This document shows, piece after piece, positions 11,176 through 20,190 of a stretch of 64,000 nt of DNA (positions are counted from its first letter, which is position 1; each line of letters starts with the position of its first letter). The notes below the pieces were generated by a model. That model was not told the DNA's origin. It made no database searches and was given only the letters and a program-made list of their open reading frames with translations. The position numbers were made by a program, and so were the translations under genes. This DNA is from Euglena gracilis (taxonomy: Eukaryota; Euglenida; Euglenophyceae; Euglenales). Location: assembly GCA_039621445.1 (NCBI GenBank), contig CP154956.1, positions 52,872,806-52,936,805 on the forward strand. The letters run 5' to 3'.

Positions 11176-12257
11176 AAGAATTGATCGCAGCCATCTCAAC
11201 TGTAAGGTCTTTGGCCAGGAAAAAGGACACAGTGTCCCTAACAGTGGACAACAAAGTTTCCTACTACTATCTTCTCAAAGTGGGGGGCAGGCTACCCCAC
11301 CTGAACAAACTCATCACACCCTTTCTCAAGTGGTGTATGGCAATGGAAATCACCCTCCAAGTTCACTGGGCCCCCTCCCAAAGCACGAAAAGCGATGCCA
11401 TCAGCAGATGGCACTTCGACCCAGGGGATTACAGTTTAAACCATTTCATTTTCAAAAAAAGTCATGCCCATTTTCCAGCAATTCATCAACCCAACGGTGG
11501 ACATGTTTGCATCACCAGGGAATCACAAACTTCCTCAGTTTGTGAGTCGATGGCCCCATTTTCAGGCAGTGGCCACAGACAGTTTGAACTGCCCTCTGGA
11601 CATGTTCTCAGAGGTTTATGCAAACCCCCCCTGGTCTGTCCTGAGCATGTGGCTCCTGAGATTAAAGGAACACGGACACCTAAAATGCCTTCTGATTTGC
11701 CCCCTGTGGGTTTCAGCTGTGTGGTGGCACCTGTTAATAAAACTTCACATTCCACACACACCAGCCCTGAGAATTCTGTCTTGCCACCACATGTTCGATA
11801 ATTGTCACGGGCAGCCCATGAAAAAGCCAAGATGGCACCTAGCCTGCATTTTATTGTCAGGAAGTTGTTACAGAAGCAACAGATCTGTCCTTGGCAAGAT
11901 ATGATTCTGCCTTCAGACTCCTGTGGGTAGTTTTGGCCTTGTCCCAGATGGACCTCGACACCATGAGCCCAGAATTAGTTGCCTCTGGTATCATTAAAAT
12001 TTTCACCTTCAGTGTGGCTCAAGCCAGGAATGCTTATAGTGCTGTGGTACAGCTTCCTGTGTTTAAGGTTTTTCCCCTTGTTGGCCCCCTACAAAAGAAA
12101 ATGGAACACTTCCACCCCCAGGTATTCTTCATTTTGGAATCTGAGTCATTACTCCAGAAATTGGCAGCAGCACCTCCCCCAGAGTGCCTCAGTGATCTGA
12201 GAGACCAGGTCATTTTAAGTTTCAGACTCGTCCGTTTGCATCGTTCAGTGGAATTGA
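11130..12257 (+). pseudogene. DIRS-B RNase H, Dam-like part and truncated recombinase
   Basis: The pieces are in three frames. RNase H continues with LHINVKELIAAISTV and LTVDNKVSYYYL, ending DAISRWHFDPGDYS. The Dam-like part has VDMFASPGNHKLPQF and VYANPPWSVLS. From about 11890 the recombinase N-terminal domain reads YDSAFRLLWVVLAL and SVAQARNAYSAVVQ. It is lost at about 12257, after a stretch corresponding to the first catalytic Arg region, so the HxxR and Tyr boxes are absent. The breakpoint meets the Ty3-like integrase in opposite orientation. Confidence 0.75.
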
Positions 12258-12520
12258 GCAGAAACGCCTCACACCCATGGCGGCGCACATTTTTTGCCAC
12301 CAAAACGAAGCAAAATGGGGGCCACGGTCCGAGGTCACCTCAGAGGGCACCCCGAACATGTCCCAGTGGCGGAACATGGCCTTGACACCACCTCGGCTGT
12401 CAGGCCCTTGTACTTGTGGGGGGTGGCCACTGTCCACCCACTCTCACGGTCCACGCACAGGGCCAGGTAATTATACACCTGGCCCTCGTGGGTCACCTCA
12501 GGCATGGCGAACAGGTCCAC
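12236..12520 (-). pseudogene. Ty3-like integrase core fragment
   Basis: In one frame NYLALCVDRESGWTVA resembles the first catalytic Asp region of retroviral-type integrase. After a frameshift GVPSEVTSDRGPHFAS gives the second Asp region. The catalytic Glu region is not reached, since the sequence ends at the junction with DIRS-B. It is clearly non-functional. Confidence 0.75.
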
Positions 12521-12989
12521 GTCACACTGTCCATGAGGAATGGTGGCACAGGGGGGGTCGGCTGCAGGTCCTCACTCAGAACTGTTCGCCCTGGTTGGTG
12601 TTCGTCACGTCCCCCCCCTCCTGCCGGCTGTTCATTCCCGAATTCATCCACAAACTGATGGGCACGTGGGGAACCCCTTGTCTCCCACGTGGCCAACCCA
12701 GGTACCCCAGGCCCCTCCCCTCCAGCAAGGATGGGACCCGAATCTCCCGAGGGGGCGTCCCCATCCCCCCCCCTGTGGGGTCATGGCCAGGGCCCCCTGG
12801 CACTGAATCCTCAGCCCCCTCCTCCTCTGTGGGGCTGGGGCCAGGTTTGTGCTGTGCTGCCCGTCCCCCTGCGATGTGTTTCTCCCGCTGCGTGTTGTCA
12901 CCGCCACGTGGAGTTCCTCCTCTCCGTGCGGTGTCCCGCATTCCCGCTCTTCCCTCCGTTCTTCTTCAATCATCGCCCTCATCGCCTCA
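12521..12989 (-). other. Ty3-like spacer between RNase H and integrase, no clear domain
   Basis: This minus-strand stretch is rich in Gly, Pro and charged residues. I cannot see the HHCC zinc finger usually found before the integrase core. It is probably pol linker of element E with frameshifts. Confidence 0.45.
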
Positions 12990-13560
12990 TCATCCTCCTC
13001 GCTCCCGTGGAGGCTGAAATCGGCGAATGCCCTGGGAGGCAGGAAATGCCCATCTGCTGAGGGCATCCGCCACCACATTTTCCTTTCCCGGGATGTAGAC
13101 CACGTGAAGGTCAAACCGGGAGAACATTTCATGCCAGCGTCCTTGCCTCCCAGCAGGTCCGCTGGGCGTGTCCATGGTTTCCTTGGCCCAGGCCTCTAGG
13201 GACTTGTAGTCCGTGAGGACCAACACCGGCTGCAGGCCGATGTAGGAAGCCCATTTCTGGAGGGCCAGGATAATGGCGTAGGTCTCCTTCTCTCGCGGAG
13301 ACCAGCTTTTCACCTGTCCAGCCGTGAGTTTCCTGGAGAAGAAGGCCACAGGCACAGTTTTCCGTGCAGTGGCCTCCACGGCTGTGGGCATCCCCTCTGT
13401 TGGCTCCAAAAACTGTTCCAGGGCTGCCCCCACCGCCTTGTCGATCGCATCAACCCGGAGAATGAATGGCTGGTCCGGGTTGATGGTGTGGAGCTCCAAA
13501 CCCCGGAGGAGCTCCTGCTTCAGGGCGGTGAAGGCATCCCGTTCGTTCCACTTGGCCGAA
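12990..13560 (-). pseudogene. Ty3-like RNase H domain
   Basis: The first catalytic Asp lies in FILRVDAIDKAVGAAL, followed by PVAFFSRKL, an acidic helix in SPREKETYAIILALQKW, VLTDYKSLEAW and the terminal HVVYIPGKENVVADALSR. This order is typical of the RNase H that follows RT in Ty3-like pol. The frame is open over 170 codons and separated from RT by one frameshift near 13560. Confidence 0.85.
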
Positions 13561-13562
13561 TT

Positions 13563-14339
13563 TCACAGGTTTTTTGCTCCCCTTTTCCTCTCCACTCGTC
13601 CCACCTTGAGGAGTTCCATCAGGCGGGCTGCATACCGGGCATACTCCTTCACGTAGCTGGAGTAGTAGTTGGTGAATTTCAGAAAGCCCCTGAGGGCTGT
13701 GCTCGTGCGGGGCTCCTCCCACTTCTCCAGCGCCATGAGTTTGCCCGGTGCTGGCCTCCGTTTTCCTCCCCCCAGGATGTGGCCACAGAAATCCACTTCT
13801 CTTACGAAGAAGCGGCTCTTGTTTCTGCCCACGACCAGGCGGTGTTCCCGCAGTGCCCCCAACACTCGCCTGATGTCCTGGTCGTGTGCCTCCATGGTAG
13901 CTGCCTCCGTGCCACACCACTCTTTCCCCACGATGAGGTCATCAACGTATGGGTTGGCGACATCAGTCACTTCGCTCAGCGAGTAGTCGATCACCCACTG
14001 AAAAATGGCCACTCCATTTTTCACGCCAATCACGACCACACACCACTGCTTGGACTCGCGGGGGGTGCTGCAGCAGGTGTATGGGCGTGAGTCTTCGTGA
14101 AGCGGCACCTGATGGAAGGCATCCTTGAGATCAAGGACGGAGAACAGGCACCTCCGTCCCTGGTTCACCAGGATATCCTCAATCCTGGGCACCGTGGCCT
14201 CGTTTAGCGCCCGGAAATCCACAACCCCACGCCACTTCCCCTGTTTCTTGGCCACCACAAATGTGGGGCTGCTCCAGGCACTTGGCACCCCCTCCTCCAC
14301 CTTCTTGTCCCGAACCCACTCGTCCACCAGGACACACAA
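13563..14339 (-). CDS. Ty3-like reverse transcriptase domain (partial pol frame)
   Basis: The frame runs 258 codons. Palm and finger motifs are in order: VPSAWSSPTFVVAKKQGKWR, VVDFRALNEATVP, motif A SVLDLKDAFHQVPL, motif C NPYVDDLIVG with both catalytic Asp residues, then VDFCGHILG and a connection region with LRGFLKFTNYYSSYV. The ATG used is internal to pol. The upstream frame is interrupted by stops and by element G. The RT core looks complete but is separated from RNase H by a shift. Confidence 0.85.
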   Translation of the reverse strand: MCVLVDEWVRDKKVEEGVPSAWSSPTFVVAKKQGKWRGVVDFRALNEATVPRIEDILVNQGRRCLFSVLDLKDAFHQVPLHEDSRPYTCCSTPRESKQWCVVVIGVKNGVAIFQWVIDYSLSEVTDVANPYVDDLIVGKEWCGTEAATMEAHDQDIRRVLGALREHRLVVGRNKSRFFVREVDFCGHILGGGKRRPAPGKLMALEKWEEPRTSTALRGFLKFTNYYSSYVKEYARYAARLMELLKVGRVERKRGAKNL

Positions 14340-14619
14340 CGCCCTGTGCCTCTCCCCTGTCAGGTGCCCGGTTTAAATTCGATTTTCCCTTCACCCAGGG
14401 GCCCCCGAACGATTCTTTCCTCCCAAATCCTGTCCCGGAGAGCTTCCCCCTCGAAATCCTATCGGAGGGCTAGCCGGAGCTCCTCAGCCCACTAGCTGGT
14501 CACCTGTTCCCCCTCGGGAACAAGGATGACCCCTTGGGCTGCCCGTCCCTCAACCTCCCGGACTGCCCGTAGGAGTTCCTTGGCTACGGCCTCCTGGGTT
14601 GCCTCATCCTAGTACAGGG
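14340..14619 (-). pseudogene. pol linker between protease and RT of element E
   Basis: The minus-strand frame reads DEATQEAVAKELLRAV and continues to EFKPGT with three in-frame stops. It joins in frame to EWEEKPL at 17700 if element G and one AGGG copy are removed, which shows this was one pol gene before G arrived. Confidence 0.6.
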
Positions 14620-14989
14620 TGTGGCATTGGACATGTCCCTACCTTTCAGGTAAATTAGGACTGAGTGCGCGCGCTGCACACTGTAAATTCTGTTTTTTTT
14701 ATTCAGTCAAACCTCATGAGTTGATTGCTGGGCCGTTGGGTCGTGGCCCCCTGGCATATACCTGTACCATGGGACTGACTGGGGATTTGGAGATTTGAGT
14801 TTTGTGCTGTGGCGGAAGTTGGAAAAATTGAAGTGGAAGTTGCCTGCCAATGGGTAGGAAAGCAAAGCCCAAGGTAAAGGCAAAACCCAGGGCGAAGCCG
14901 AAGCCAGCCAAACAGGGGGCCCGGGGTCGGGCGGCAGAAAAGGTGTGGATTGCGAAGAGAGCCCCCACCCCGGCACCGCCCCTGTTTCA
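14620..14989 (+). repeat. 5' LTR of element G
   Basis: 370 bp with TG at the start and CA at the end. It contains the ATG of the internal ORF at 14850, so transcripts starting in the LTR would include the ORF start. The bases right after it (CAATCAACTCACC) do not begin with TGG, so I see no classical tRNA primer site. Confidence 0.88.
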
Positions 14990-16061
14990 CAATCAACTCA
15001 CCTGTGACGACCAGTCAGATGACACAGTGGAGCATGCTGGACTGGTGCATGCACCAGTGAGACATTCTGGCGCTGGAATTGGTCAACATGTTCAAGATGT
15101 ACATTCCGGTCGTTTGGGCTATGCCGCAGATGCACATGGGGTGCATGCTGCAGATGCCGCAGATGCACATGGGGTGCATGCTGCAGAGGCCTCACATGCA
15201 CATGGGGTGCATCCTGGGGGTGGCCTGGCTGGAGATGCAGATGACAGAGGTGTGCATGCAGTGGCGGGCAGGTCAGGGCAGATGGTGGATGCCCTGGCCT
15301 TGCATGCTGAAGTTGGGCATGAGGGGGGCACGACCCGGCCCTGTACAACCGCTCAGAGTTTGGCCACTCAGAAAGCCGGCTGTGCTTCGGCCGCCGAGAA
15401 AGGGCCCCCCAGCAGAGCTTCGGCCGCTGTGGGGACATGCAGCATTGAGCATGAAGACATTGCGCACTACGACATTGGGCATTCCGACATCGAGGATGAC
15501 GGCATTGGGAATGTCGACATCGAGGAGGACGGCATGGGACATGCAGCTGCAGACCCCAACAGTGCTCCGGCCGTTGGGGCGATGGAGAGCCAAACCGCCA
15601 GCCGCGCTGCGGCCGCTGGGGTCCCTGAGTTCTCCAATGTGGGTGATGGTGATGTACCGACGGAGGTCCAAACCCCCAGCTGTGCTTCGACCGCGGGGGT
15701 CCCTGAGTTCTCCGTCCTGGCGGTGATTGGGATCCCGCCTGGAGAAGGACGGAAGTGTGATGGATTTTGCTGGGCTGATCTTGGATGCCACTGTGGGGTG
15801 AGTGGCGGCCAGCCCAACCTGGGAGGCCAAGACATCTCCGAAGGACCAGCTGGAAGCAGTGCATCGTCGCCGAGGGCGGAGGCTCCGCCGGCAGCAGTGG
15901 ACGAGTCCATAGCGGAGTCTCGACGACTGGCCGTGCGGTACGAGCGAGAAGCCCGAGTTCGACACTGGGATGCGCTGTCGGAGATGAGGCCGCTGACGGA
16001 GACGGAGAAGCGAAAGAGGCGGAAGGACCGCCTGCTCCACCACCAGGGACGGTGGGAGTGA
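14850..16061 (+). CDS. unrecognised 403-residue protein of element G
   Basis: The frame starts inside the 5' LTR at ATGGGTAGG and stays open to 16061. The N-terminus is strongly basic with alternating Lys-Ala/Pro (KAKPKVKAKPRAKPKPAK), like a nucleic-acid-binding tail. The middle carries His-Gly-Val-His units (DAHGVHAADAADAHGVHAA) and an Asp/Ile-rich part. The C-terminus is helical and basic (YEREARVRHWDALSEM, then KRKRRKDRL). There is no zinc knuckle or capsid motif I can recognise. It may be a divergent gag-like or a captured gene. The opposite-strand frame over the same region looks like a shadow. Confidence 0.5.
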   Translation: MGRKAKPKVKAKPRAKPKPAKQGARGRAAEKVWIAKRAPTPAPPLFHNQLTCDDQSDDTVEHAGLVHAPVRHSGAGIGQHVQDVHSGRLGYAADAHGVHAADAADAHGVHAAEASHAHGVHPGGGLAGDADDRGVHAVAGRSGQMVDALALHAEVGHEGGTTRPCTTAQSLATQKAGCASAAEKGPPSRASAAVGTCSIEHEDIAHYDIGHSDIEDDGIGNVDIEEDGMGHAAADPNSAPAVGAMESQTASRAAAAGVPEFSNVGDGDVPTEVQTPSCASTAGVPEFSVLAVIGIPPGEGRKCDGFCWADLGCHCGVSGGQPNLGGQDISEGPAGSSASSPRAEAPPAAVDESIAESRRLAVRYEREARVRHWDALSEMRPLTETEKRKRRKDRLLHHQGRWE

Positions 16062-16204
16062 GGAGGAGTGGCCGAACCGAAGAGGCGGCCCGGGTAACGG
16101 GCGAAGAGTCCGCCCCGCCAGCCTTCCTGTTTAGAGTTGGCCTGCATTTTGGGTTCCCCTCCTGGTGGGTTACGACCCCAGGTTGGGGGTGATGCGGTTT
16201 TTGG

Positions 16205-16560
16205 GGATTTACGAGTGACAAATGACCCATCTGGAGCTTTTCGACCCCACGTGGGGGGGGGTAGATGTATATCGTTTTCTGACTGAGATGACCCACCTGG
16301 TGTGTTTCGACTCCAGGTGGGGGGGTACATGTTTCGTATGTTGAATGTGATAAATGACCCATCTGGTGTGTTTCGACCCAGGTGGGGGGGCACATTACTG
16401 TTTCCGGCATGAGAGATGAGATGACTCATCTGGTGTGTTTCGACCCCAGGTGGGGGGGGCACATTACCGTTTTCGGGATGAGATGAGATGACCCATCTGG
16501 TGTGTTTCGACCCCAGGTGGGGGGGTACATTACCGTTTTTTGACCCCTGTTTTTCCCCTC
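16205..16560. repeat. tandem repeat of about 67 bp in element G
   Basis: Five units spaced 66-71 bp, each with ACCCATCTGG, GTGTTTCGACCCCAGGTGGG and a G run, with variants. This gives regular G tracts on the plus strand. Confidence 0.85.
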
Positions 16561-16867
16561 GGTGAGTTACGACCCCAAGGGACGCCTGGCCCGGTGACAT
16601 TGTTGGTTTGATGGTCGAAGGTGTCCCGTCCTCCCCCTCGGCTGTAATGCCCTGGAGGGAATTGAGGCCTGCCCTGAGAGTGGTGGGTTTGCTTTGACTG
16701 TTCACGTTTCGACAGTGGACATTTCCATATTTTGACATCGGACCACGATCGTTGCCTGATCGCCTTTGTTTTTCAGCCTGGACCCAGTGCGTCTCGACCC
16801 TGGGGGTGGAAGGCTTTGAGTTTCGGAGAGAGCGCGAGAGTTTTGTGGGTTCATGGCCCCAGGCCCC

Positions 16868-17240
16868 TCACCCGCCGAGTTTCGACCGCGGGGGGGGGGA
16901 GGGTATTTCCAGTTTTGAGTTTTCCCTTTTTTTAGAGAAATCCAACCCGGACCCCTCACCCGCCGAGTTTCGACCGCGGGGGGGGGGGGCAGCCTTCTTT
17001 TTGATGATGTTCGGTTTGGAGTTTTTTTTTTCGAATTCCACTCATGGAGGGTTTGGGCCCGAGCCCCCACCCGCTGAGTTACGACCGCGGGGGGGGGGGT
17101 CGTTTTCAGTTTTCGGTGGTGCAAGGCCCTGGGGCCCCCGCCCGCCGGTTTCGACCGCGGGGGGGGGGGCAGACTTATGTTTTCGGTGCGCTTCGGCCCC
17201 GGAGGCCCCCCCCCGTTGAGTTTCGACCACGGGGTTGGGG
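16868..17240. repeat. second tandem repeat field in element G
   Basis: About five units, 70-110 bp apart, share CCGCCGAGTTTCGACCGCGG followed by a run of 8-10 G. The shared TTTCGACC core links them to the first field, so both may derive from one ancestral unit. Confidence 0.75.
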
Positions 17241-17306
17241 GGGGGGGGTGGAGGAGGACATGTCCAACGACCAAGGGAGTCGAGTATGGAGACTGGGTCT
17301 CCTTTT

Positions 17307-17317
17307 GGGAAGGGGAG
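17307..17317 (+). promoter_or_regulatory. polypurine tract of element G
   Basis: GGGAAGGGGAG lies directly against the 3' LTR, the place where plus-strand DNA synthesis is primed in LTR retroelements. Confidence 0.7.
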
Positions 17318-17687
17318 TGTGGCATTGGACATGTCCCTACCTTTCAGATAAATTAGGACTGAGTGCGCGCGCTGCACACTGTAAATTCTGTTTTTTTTGT
17401 TCAGTCAAACCTCATGAGTTGATTGCTGGGCCGTTGGGTCGTGGCCCCCTGGCATATACCTGTACCATGGGACTGACTGGGGATTTGGAGATTTGAGTTT
17501 TGTGCTGTGGCGGAAGTTGGAAAAATTGAAGTGGAAGTTGCCTGCCAATGGGTAGGAAAGCAAAGCCCAAGGCAAAGGCAAAACCCAAGGCGAAGCCGAC
17601 GCCAGCCAAACAGGGGGCCCGGGGTCGGGCGGCAGAAAAGGTGTGGATTGCGAAGAGAGCCCCCACCCCGGCACCGCCCCTGTTTCA
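17318..17687 (+). repeat. 3' LTR of element G
   Basis: 370 bp, matching the 5' LTR except for five single-base differences that I could see. Confidence 0.88.
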
Positions 17688-17691
17688 AGGG

Positions 17692-18210
17692 GTTTTTCCT
17701 CCCACTCAGGCTCCTCGGTGTCCTCCCCCAGGGCTGCCCCTGGCAAAGTAAGCCGTAGTTCTCTGACTTTCTCCACCGTTTTCAGGTATCTCACTCGCTT
17801 TAGAGCCGTTTTCTGGGCTGCTGGCTGAACTTGCTCACCCTCCGTGTCATGCCCCCGAAGGAGGACCACCTGCTCCCCCCTCAGTGCCAAGGTCCGGAGG
17901 TGTGGGAACACCCCGAGCTGGTTTTCCTCCAGCCACGGGAAGCCGATGATGGCCTCCACGTGGATATCGGCCTCATAGAAGGAGGCTGGGGCATTCCACA
18001 GGGCCCCCTCCCCCTGACCCAGGCCCCCCTCCCGCCGGAGGACCAGGTCCATGGTTGCCTCACGTTCCCCCCCTTCCATCTTGGCTCCACTTGCTGTCAC
18101 CAGGGACAGGGGCTTAGGGGCAGGCAGGAGGTATGTGCTGGGAAGCATGCCTCTTCGGACCAGGTTCACCTCTGCCCCTGTGTCAATGAGGGGGCGTTGA
18201 TGAAATGGGT
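17692..18210 (-). pseudogene. Ty3-like aspartic protease domain
   Basis: The active-site box reads LIDTGAEVNLVRRGML with codons for DTGA at 18173-18184. About 70 residues later the second half shows FYEADIHVEAIIGFPWLEEN, the usual hydrophobic-hydrophobic-Gly sheet of retroviral-type proteases. A frameshift just upstream separates it from the methylase-like domain. The enzyme would cut the element's own polyprotein. Confidence 0.8.
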
Positions 18211-18229
18211 CTGTCCGTCTGGCCCCCTG

Positions 18230-18963
18230 GCCTGCACCCGTATCAGCAGCTGCCGTTCCCTTGCACCCTGCCCCACCTCATGGAGCAGGACCGAGGGCAC
18301 CCCGCGTTGGGCTCCCTCTGGCCCCGGAGACACAGCAGCCTGGGCCTCCGGTGCCGGTGTTGTAGCCAGGTCACAGACGAGTGCCTCTGGTATCCGATAT
18401 TTCAGGTTCCTGGGCTGGTTTTGGTGTTTGCTGCTGAGCCGAATTTTATGCCATCCCTTTCGTCCCCCCTCAGGTACTGGGCTTTCCAGGTTGGAGCAGG
18501 TCCGGCCGTCACACACCCGTGGCCGGAGACCCAGGACATGGGGGTTGCCCCATATCCTGGTGGGCTTCTGGTAGCCCAGTCAGCGTACTGGCAGCAATCC
18601 ACGTCCACGTGTGGGATCCCAGCCATGTACCTGCGGGTCCGCGGGTAACCGTACCGGGGGTTTTCCAGCCACCACCGCCGTGGGCGGAGGTATCTGATGA
18701 TGGCCAGGGCCCGCTGCACCAGCCGATCAGCCAATTTAAAATCCCGTTCCCTGGTGGTCAGGGACAGGCTTAAATCGGTGCAGGGGACCCCGCACAAGTT
18801 TTTTAAAATTCCATTTTAGCACGTCAACACAGATGTCTGGCTGCCACCTGGGGTCCACGTCCACCGATGTAACCTGGTAAACCAGGCTGCGGTAGACGTC
18901 CCCTACTGAACCTGTCCCGCAGAACAGGTCCAGCATCCGTCTCGGCTGGTCTGCTCTCCCCAC
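18230..18963 (-). pseudogene. C5-methylase-like SAM-dependent domain in the Ty3-like element
   Basis: From 18963: MLDLFCGTGSVGDVYRS is a SAM-binding motif I, followed by VTSVDVDPRWQPDICVDVL. After a frameshift GVPCTDLSLS supplies the Pro-Cys pair at the place of the cytosine-5 methylase catalytic motif, then ADRLVQRALAIIRYLRPRRW, WLENPRYGYPRTR and PHVDVDCCQYADW. A second shift near 18577 leads to KPTRIWGNPHVLGL. Retroelements with acquired C5 DNA methyltransferases are known from some algae and dinoflagellates. By its position between gag and protease it would be part of the polyprotein. The short size and lack of a clear target-recognition part leave activity open. Confidence 0.72.
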
Positions 18964-19024
18964 CTGCCCCAGGTGTGCCGGCTTGACCTCCCCTGTGGCC
19001 CCCCCCCCCGTCCCTGGGGTGGCC

Positions 19025-19515
19025 CTAAAAAATGTGTCTCGAACCTGGTTTTTTCTCCCTCTCCTTTCGTGTCACCTCCTCCCACGTGCATCGGTCTGGG
19101 TGCCCACACAGCAAAAAGGCTGTGATGGGCCACTTTGTCCCTCGGCACAACTCCTCCCCTCTGCGGAATAATTGTGTTCCCTGAGGGAACGTGACTTGGC
19201 GCACTGCCAAGCCACTGGTCTCCCTGTACCAACGCCGCCCCGGCCACCTGGGGATCACCAGGATGGCATGGGCCTGATCCCTCCTGATTTCTTCGAGAAC
19301 CTCCTGTATTTTTTTGTAAGGTGGGTTCATCCATAAAACCTCCCTGCCCCAGTCCTGTTTGAAGGCATATTCTCCCTCCCTGCTCCCTGGCCCCCACCAG
19401 CGGACAAACCTGCGGTTTCCTTTGGCAGAAAAGGCGTCGACCTCCGGGTAGACTCCCAGGCGGCGGAGTACGTCCCTGACGTACTCCTCCCGGACGTGGT
19501 AGTCCTGGGAAAATC
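19025..19515 (-). pseudogene. Dam-like NPPY domain of the Ty3-like element
   Basis: On the minus strand VREEYVRDVLRRLGVYPEVD leads to VDAFSAKGNRRFVRWW, then WMNPPYKKIQEVLEEIRR, ILVIPRWPGRRWYRET and ITAFLLCGH. The layout (VDAFS..GN, then NPPY, then a strand followed by PRW..RRWY) parallels the Dam-like part after RNase H in the DIRS elements here (DLFASPGNK, YANPPW, MVTPYWDSATW). It resembles N6-adenine methylases in the NPPY box, though no clear SAM motif I is seen, so catalysis is unproven. Confidence 0.6.
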
Positions 19516-20190
19516 ACCGGGAGGGCGACCTCCCAAACCCTGAGGAACGGGCTGGGACTGGTGCTGGGTTTTGCCGTGGTGTGGGGGTTGATGTGGTAAC
19601 TGCGGTCCTGACGCACCTCACCTGGCGAATCGAAAAACCTGAATCCCTTTCCGTGCTGGGGGCGGTTCCATCCGTGCCCTTGATGGTTTGGGGAACGTTG
19701 ATGACCTCTCTCGCTGCCTCCCTGATTGATGCCTGTGAGAGCATTTTGTTTTTTCTTTTTTATTTTCTTTTTTGTTTTTTTGTTTTGTGTTATTTCACTC
19801 CCTTCCTGGTGTTGTGATCTGCGGTAGACTGGGTGTGCTGGAACCCGAAGACCCCTGGGCGGCCTGCTGCGGAGGGCCAGCCGCCTTGTGTCCCATCCCC
19901 CTTTGTCCCGAATCTGAACCCCCAACCCGAGCCCCCGCCCCCTGGCCTGCCCTCGCTGGTGGAAAGCACAGCCCAGGGGTTGGCAGAGTCGAATGAGAGG
20001 GCCTGCTGGCCCCCCCAGCCCCTTTTCGTGTCTCAGTCAGGGGGGGCTGGGGGGACCGTGCAGGTCCAGGTCCGGATCTGCCTTCGGACCTTCCCTCAAC
20101 CAGAACCCAACCTTTTTCCTCACCTCCCTTCCGAGCACCGTGCTGGGGGCACCCTGGGCCCCCGTCCCCTCCCTTCTGACCCCCGCATTT
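19516..20190 (-). other. element E region between zinc knuckles and NPPY domain
   Basis: Short minus-strand frames, including 19514-19744 (IREAAREVINVPQTIKGTDG), and an A-rich stretch (T-rich on plus at 19740-19795). No domain is recognised. It is probably polyprotein linker. Confidence 0.4.

Larger units (their letters stand above)
3662..12257 (+). mobile_element. DIRS-B: diverged, decayed DIRS retrotransposon split by DIRS-A
   Basis: A left inverted terminal repeat is recognisable at about 3662-3785; it starts CACCTCGGGCTCCG and is related to the left repeat of DIRS-C at 24585. Element A interrupts it at 3960-8766. The body then resumes with gag-like, RT, RNase H, Dam-like and recombinase N-terminal sequence up to about 12257. 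There it stops inside the recombinase gene, next to the integrase fragment of the Ty3-like element. The catalytic half of the recombinase and the right end are missing. That A is nested in B is inferred from the left repeat lying just outside A. Confidence 0.6.
14620..17687 (+). mobile_element. G: LTR element inserted in the Ty3-like pol gene
   Basis: Two 370-bp direct repeats beginning TGTGGCATT and ending CTGTTTCA bound the element. The 4-bp duplication AGGG flanks it (14616-14619 and 17688-17691). A purine tract GGGAAGGGGAG abuts the 3' repeat. There is no RT, integrase or protease inside, only one unusual ORF and two tandem-repeat fields. It is therefore a non-autonomous LTR retrotransposon that would need enzymes from another element. 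The two LTRs differ at five positions by my comparison, which points to a fairly recent insertion. Confidence 0.88.

Noticed and set aside
14998-16410. 470-codon minus-strand ORF in element G
   Set aside because: Its start is only the tandem repeat translated (THQMGHLS units) and the rest is antisense to the plus-strand ORF, which starts in the LTR in the element's own orientation.
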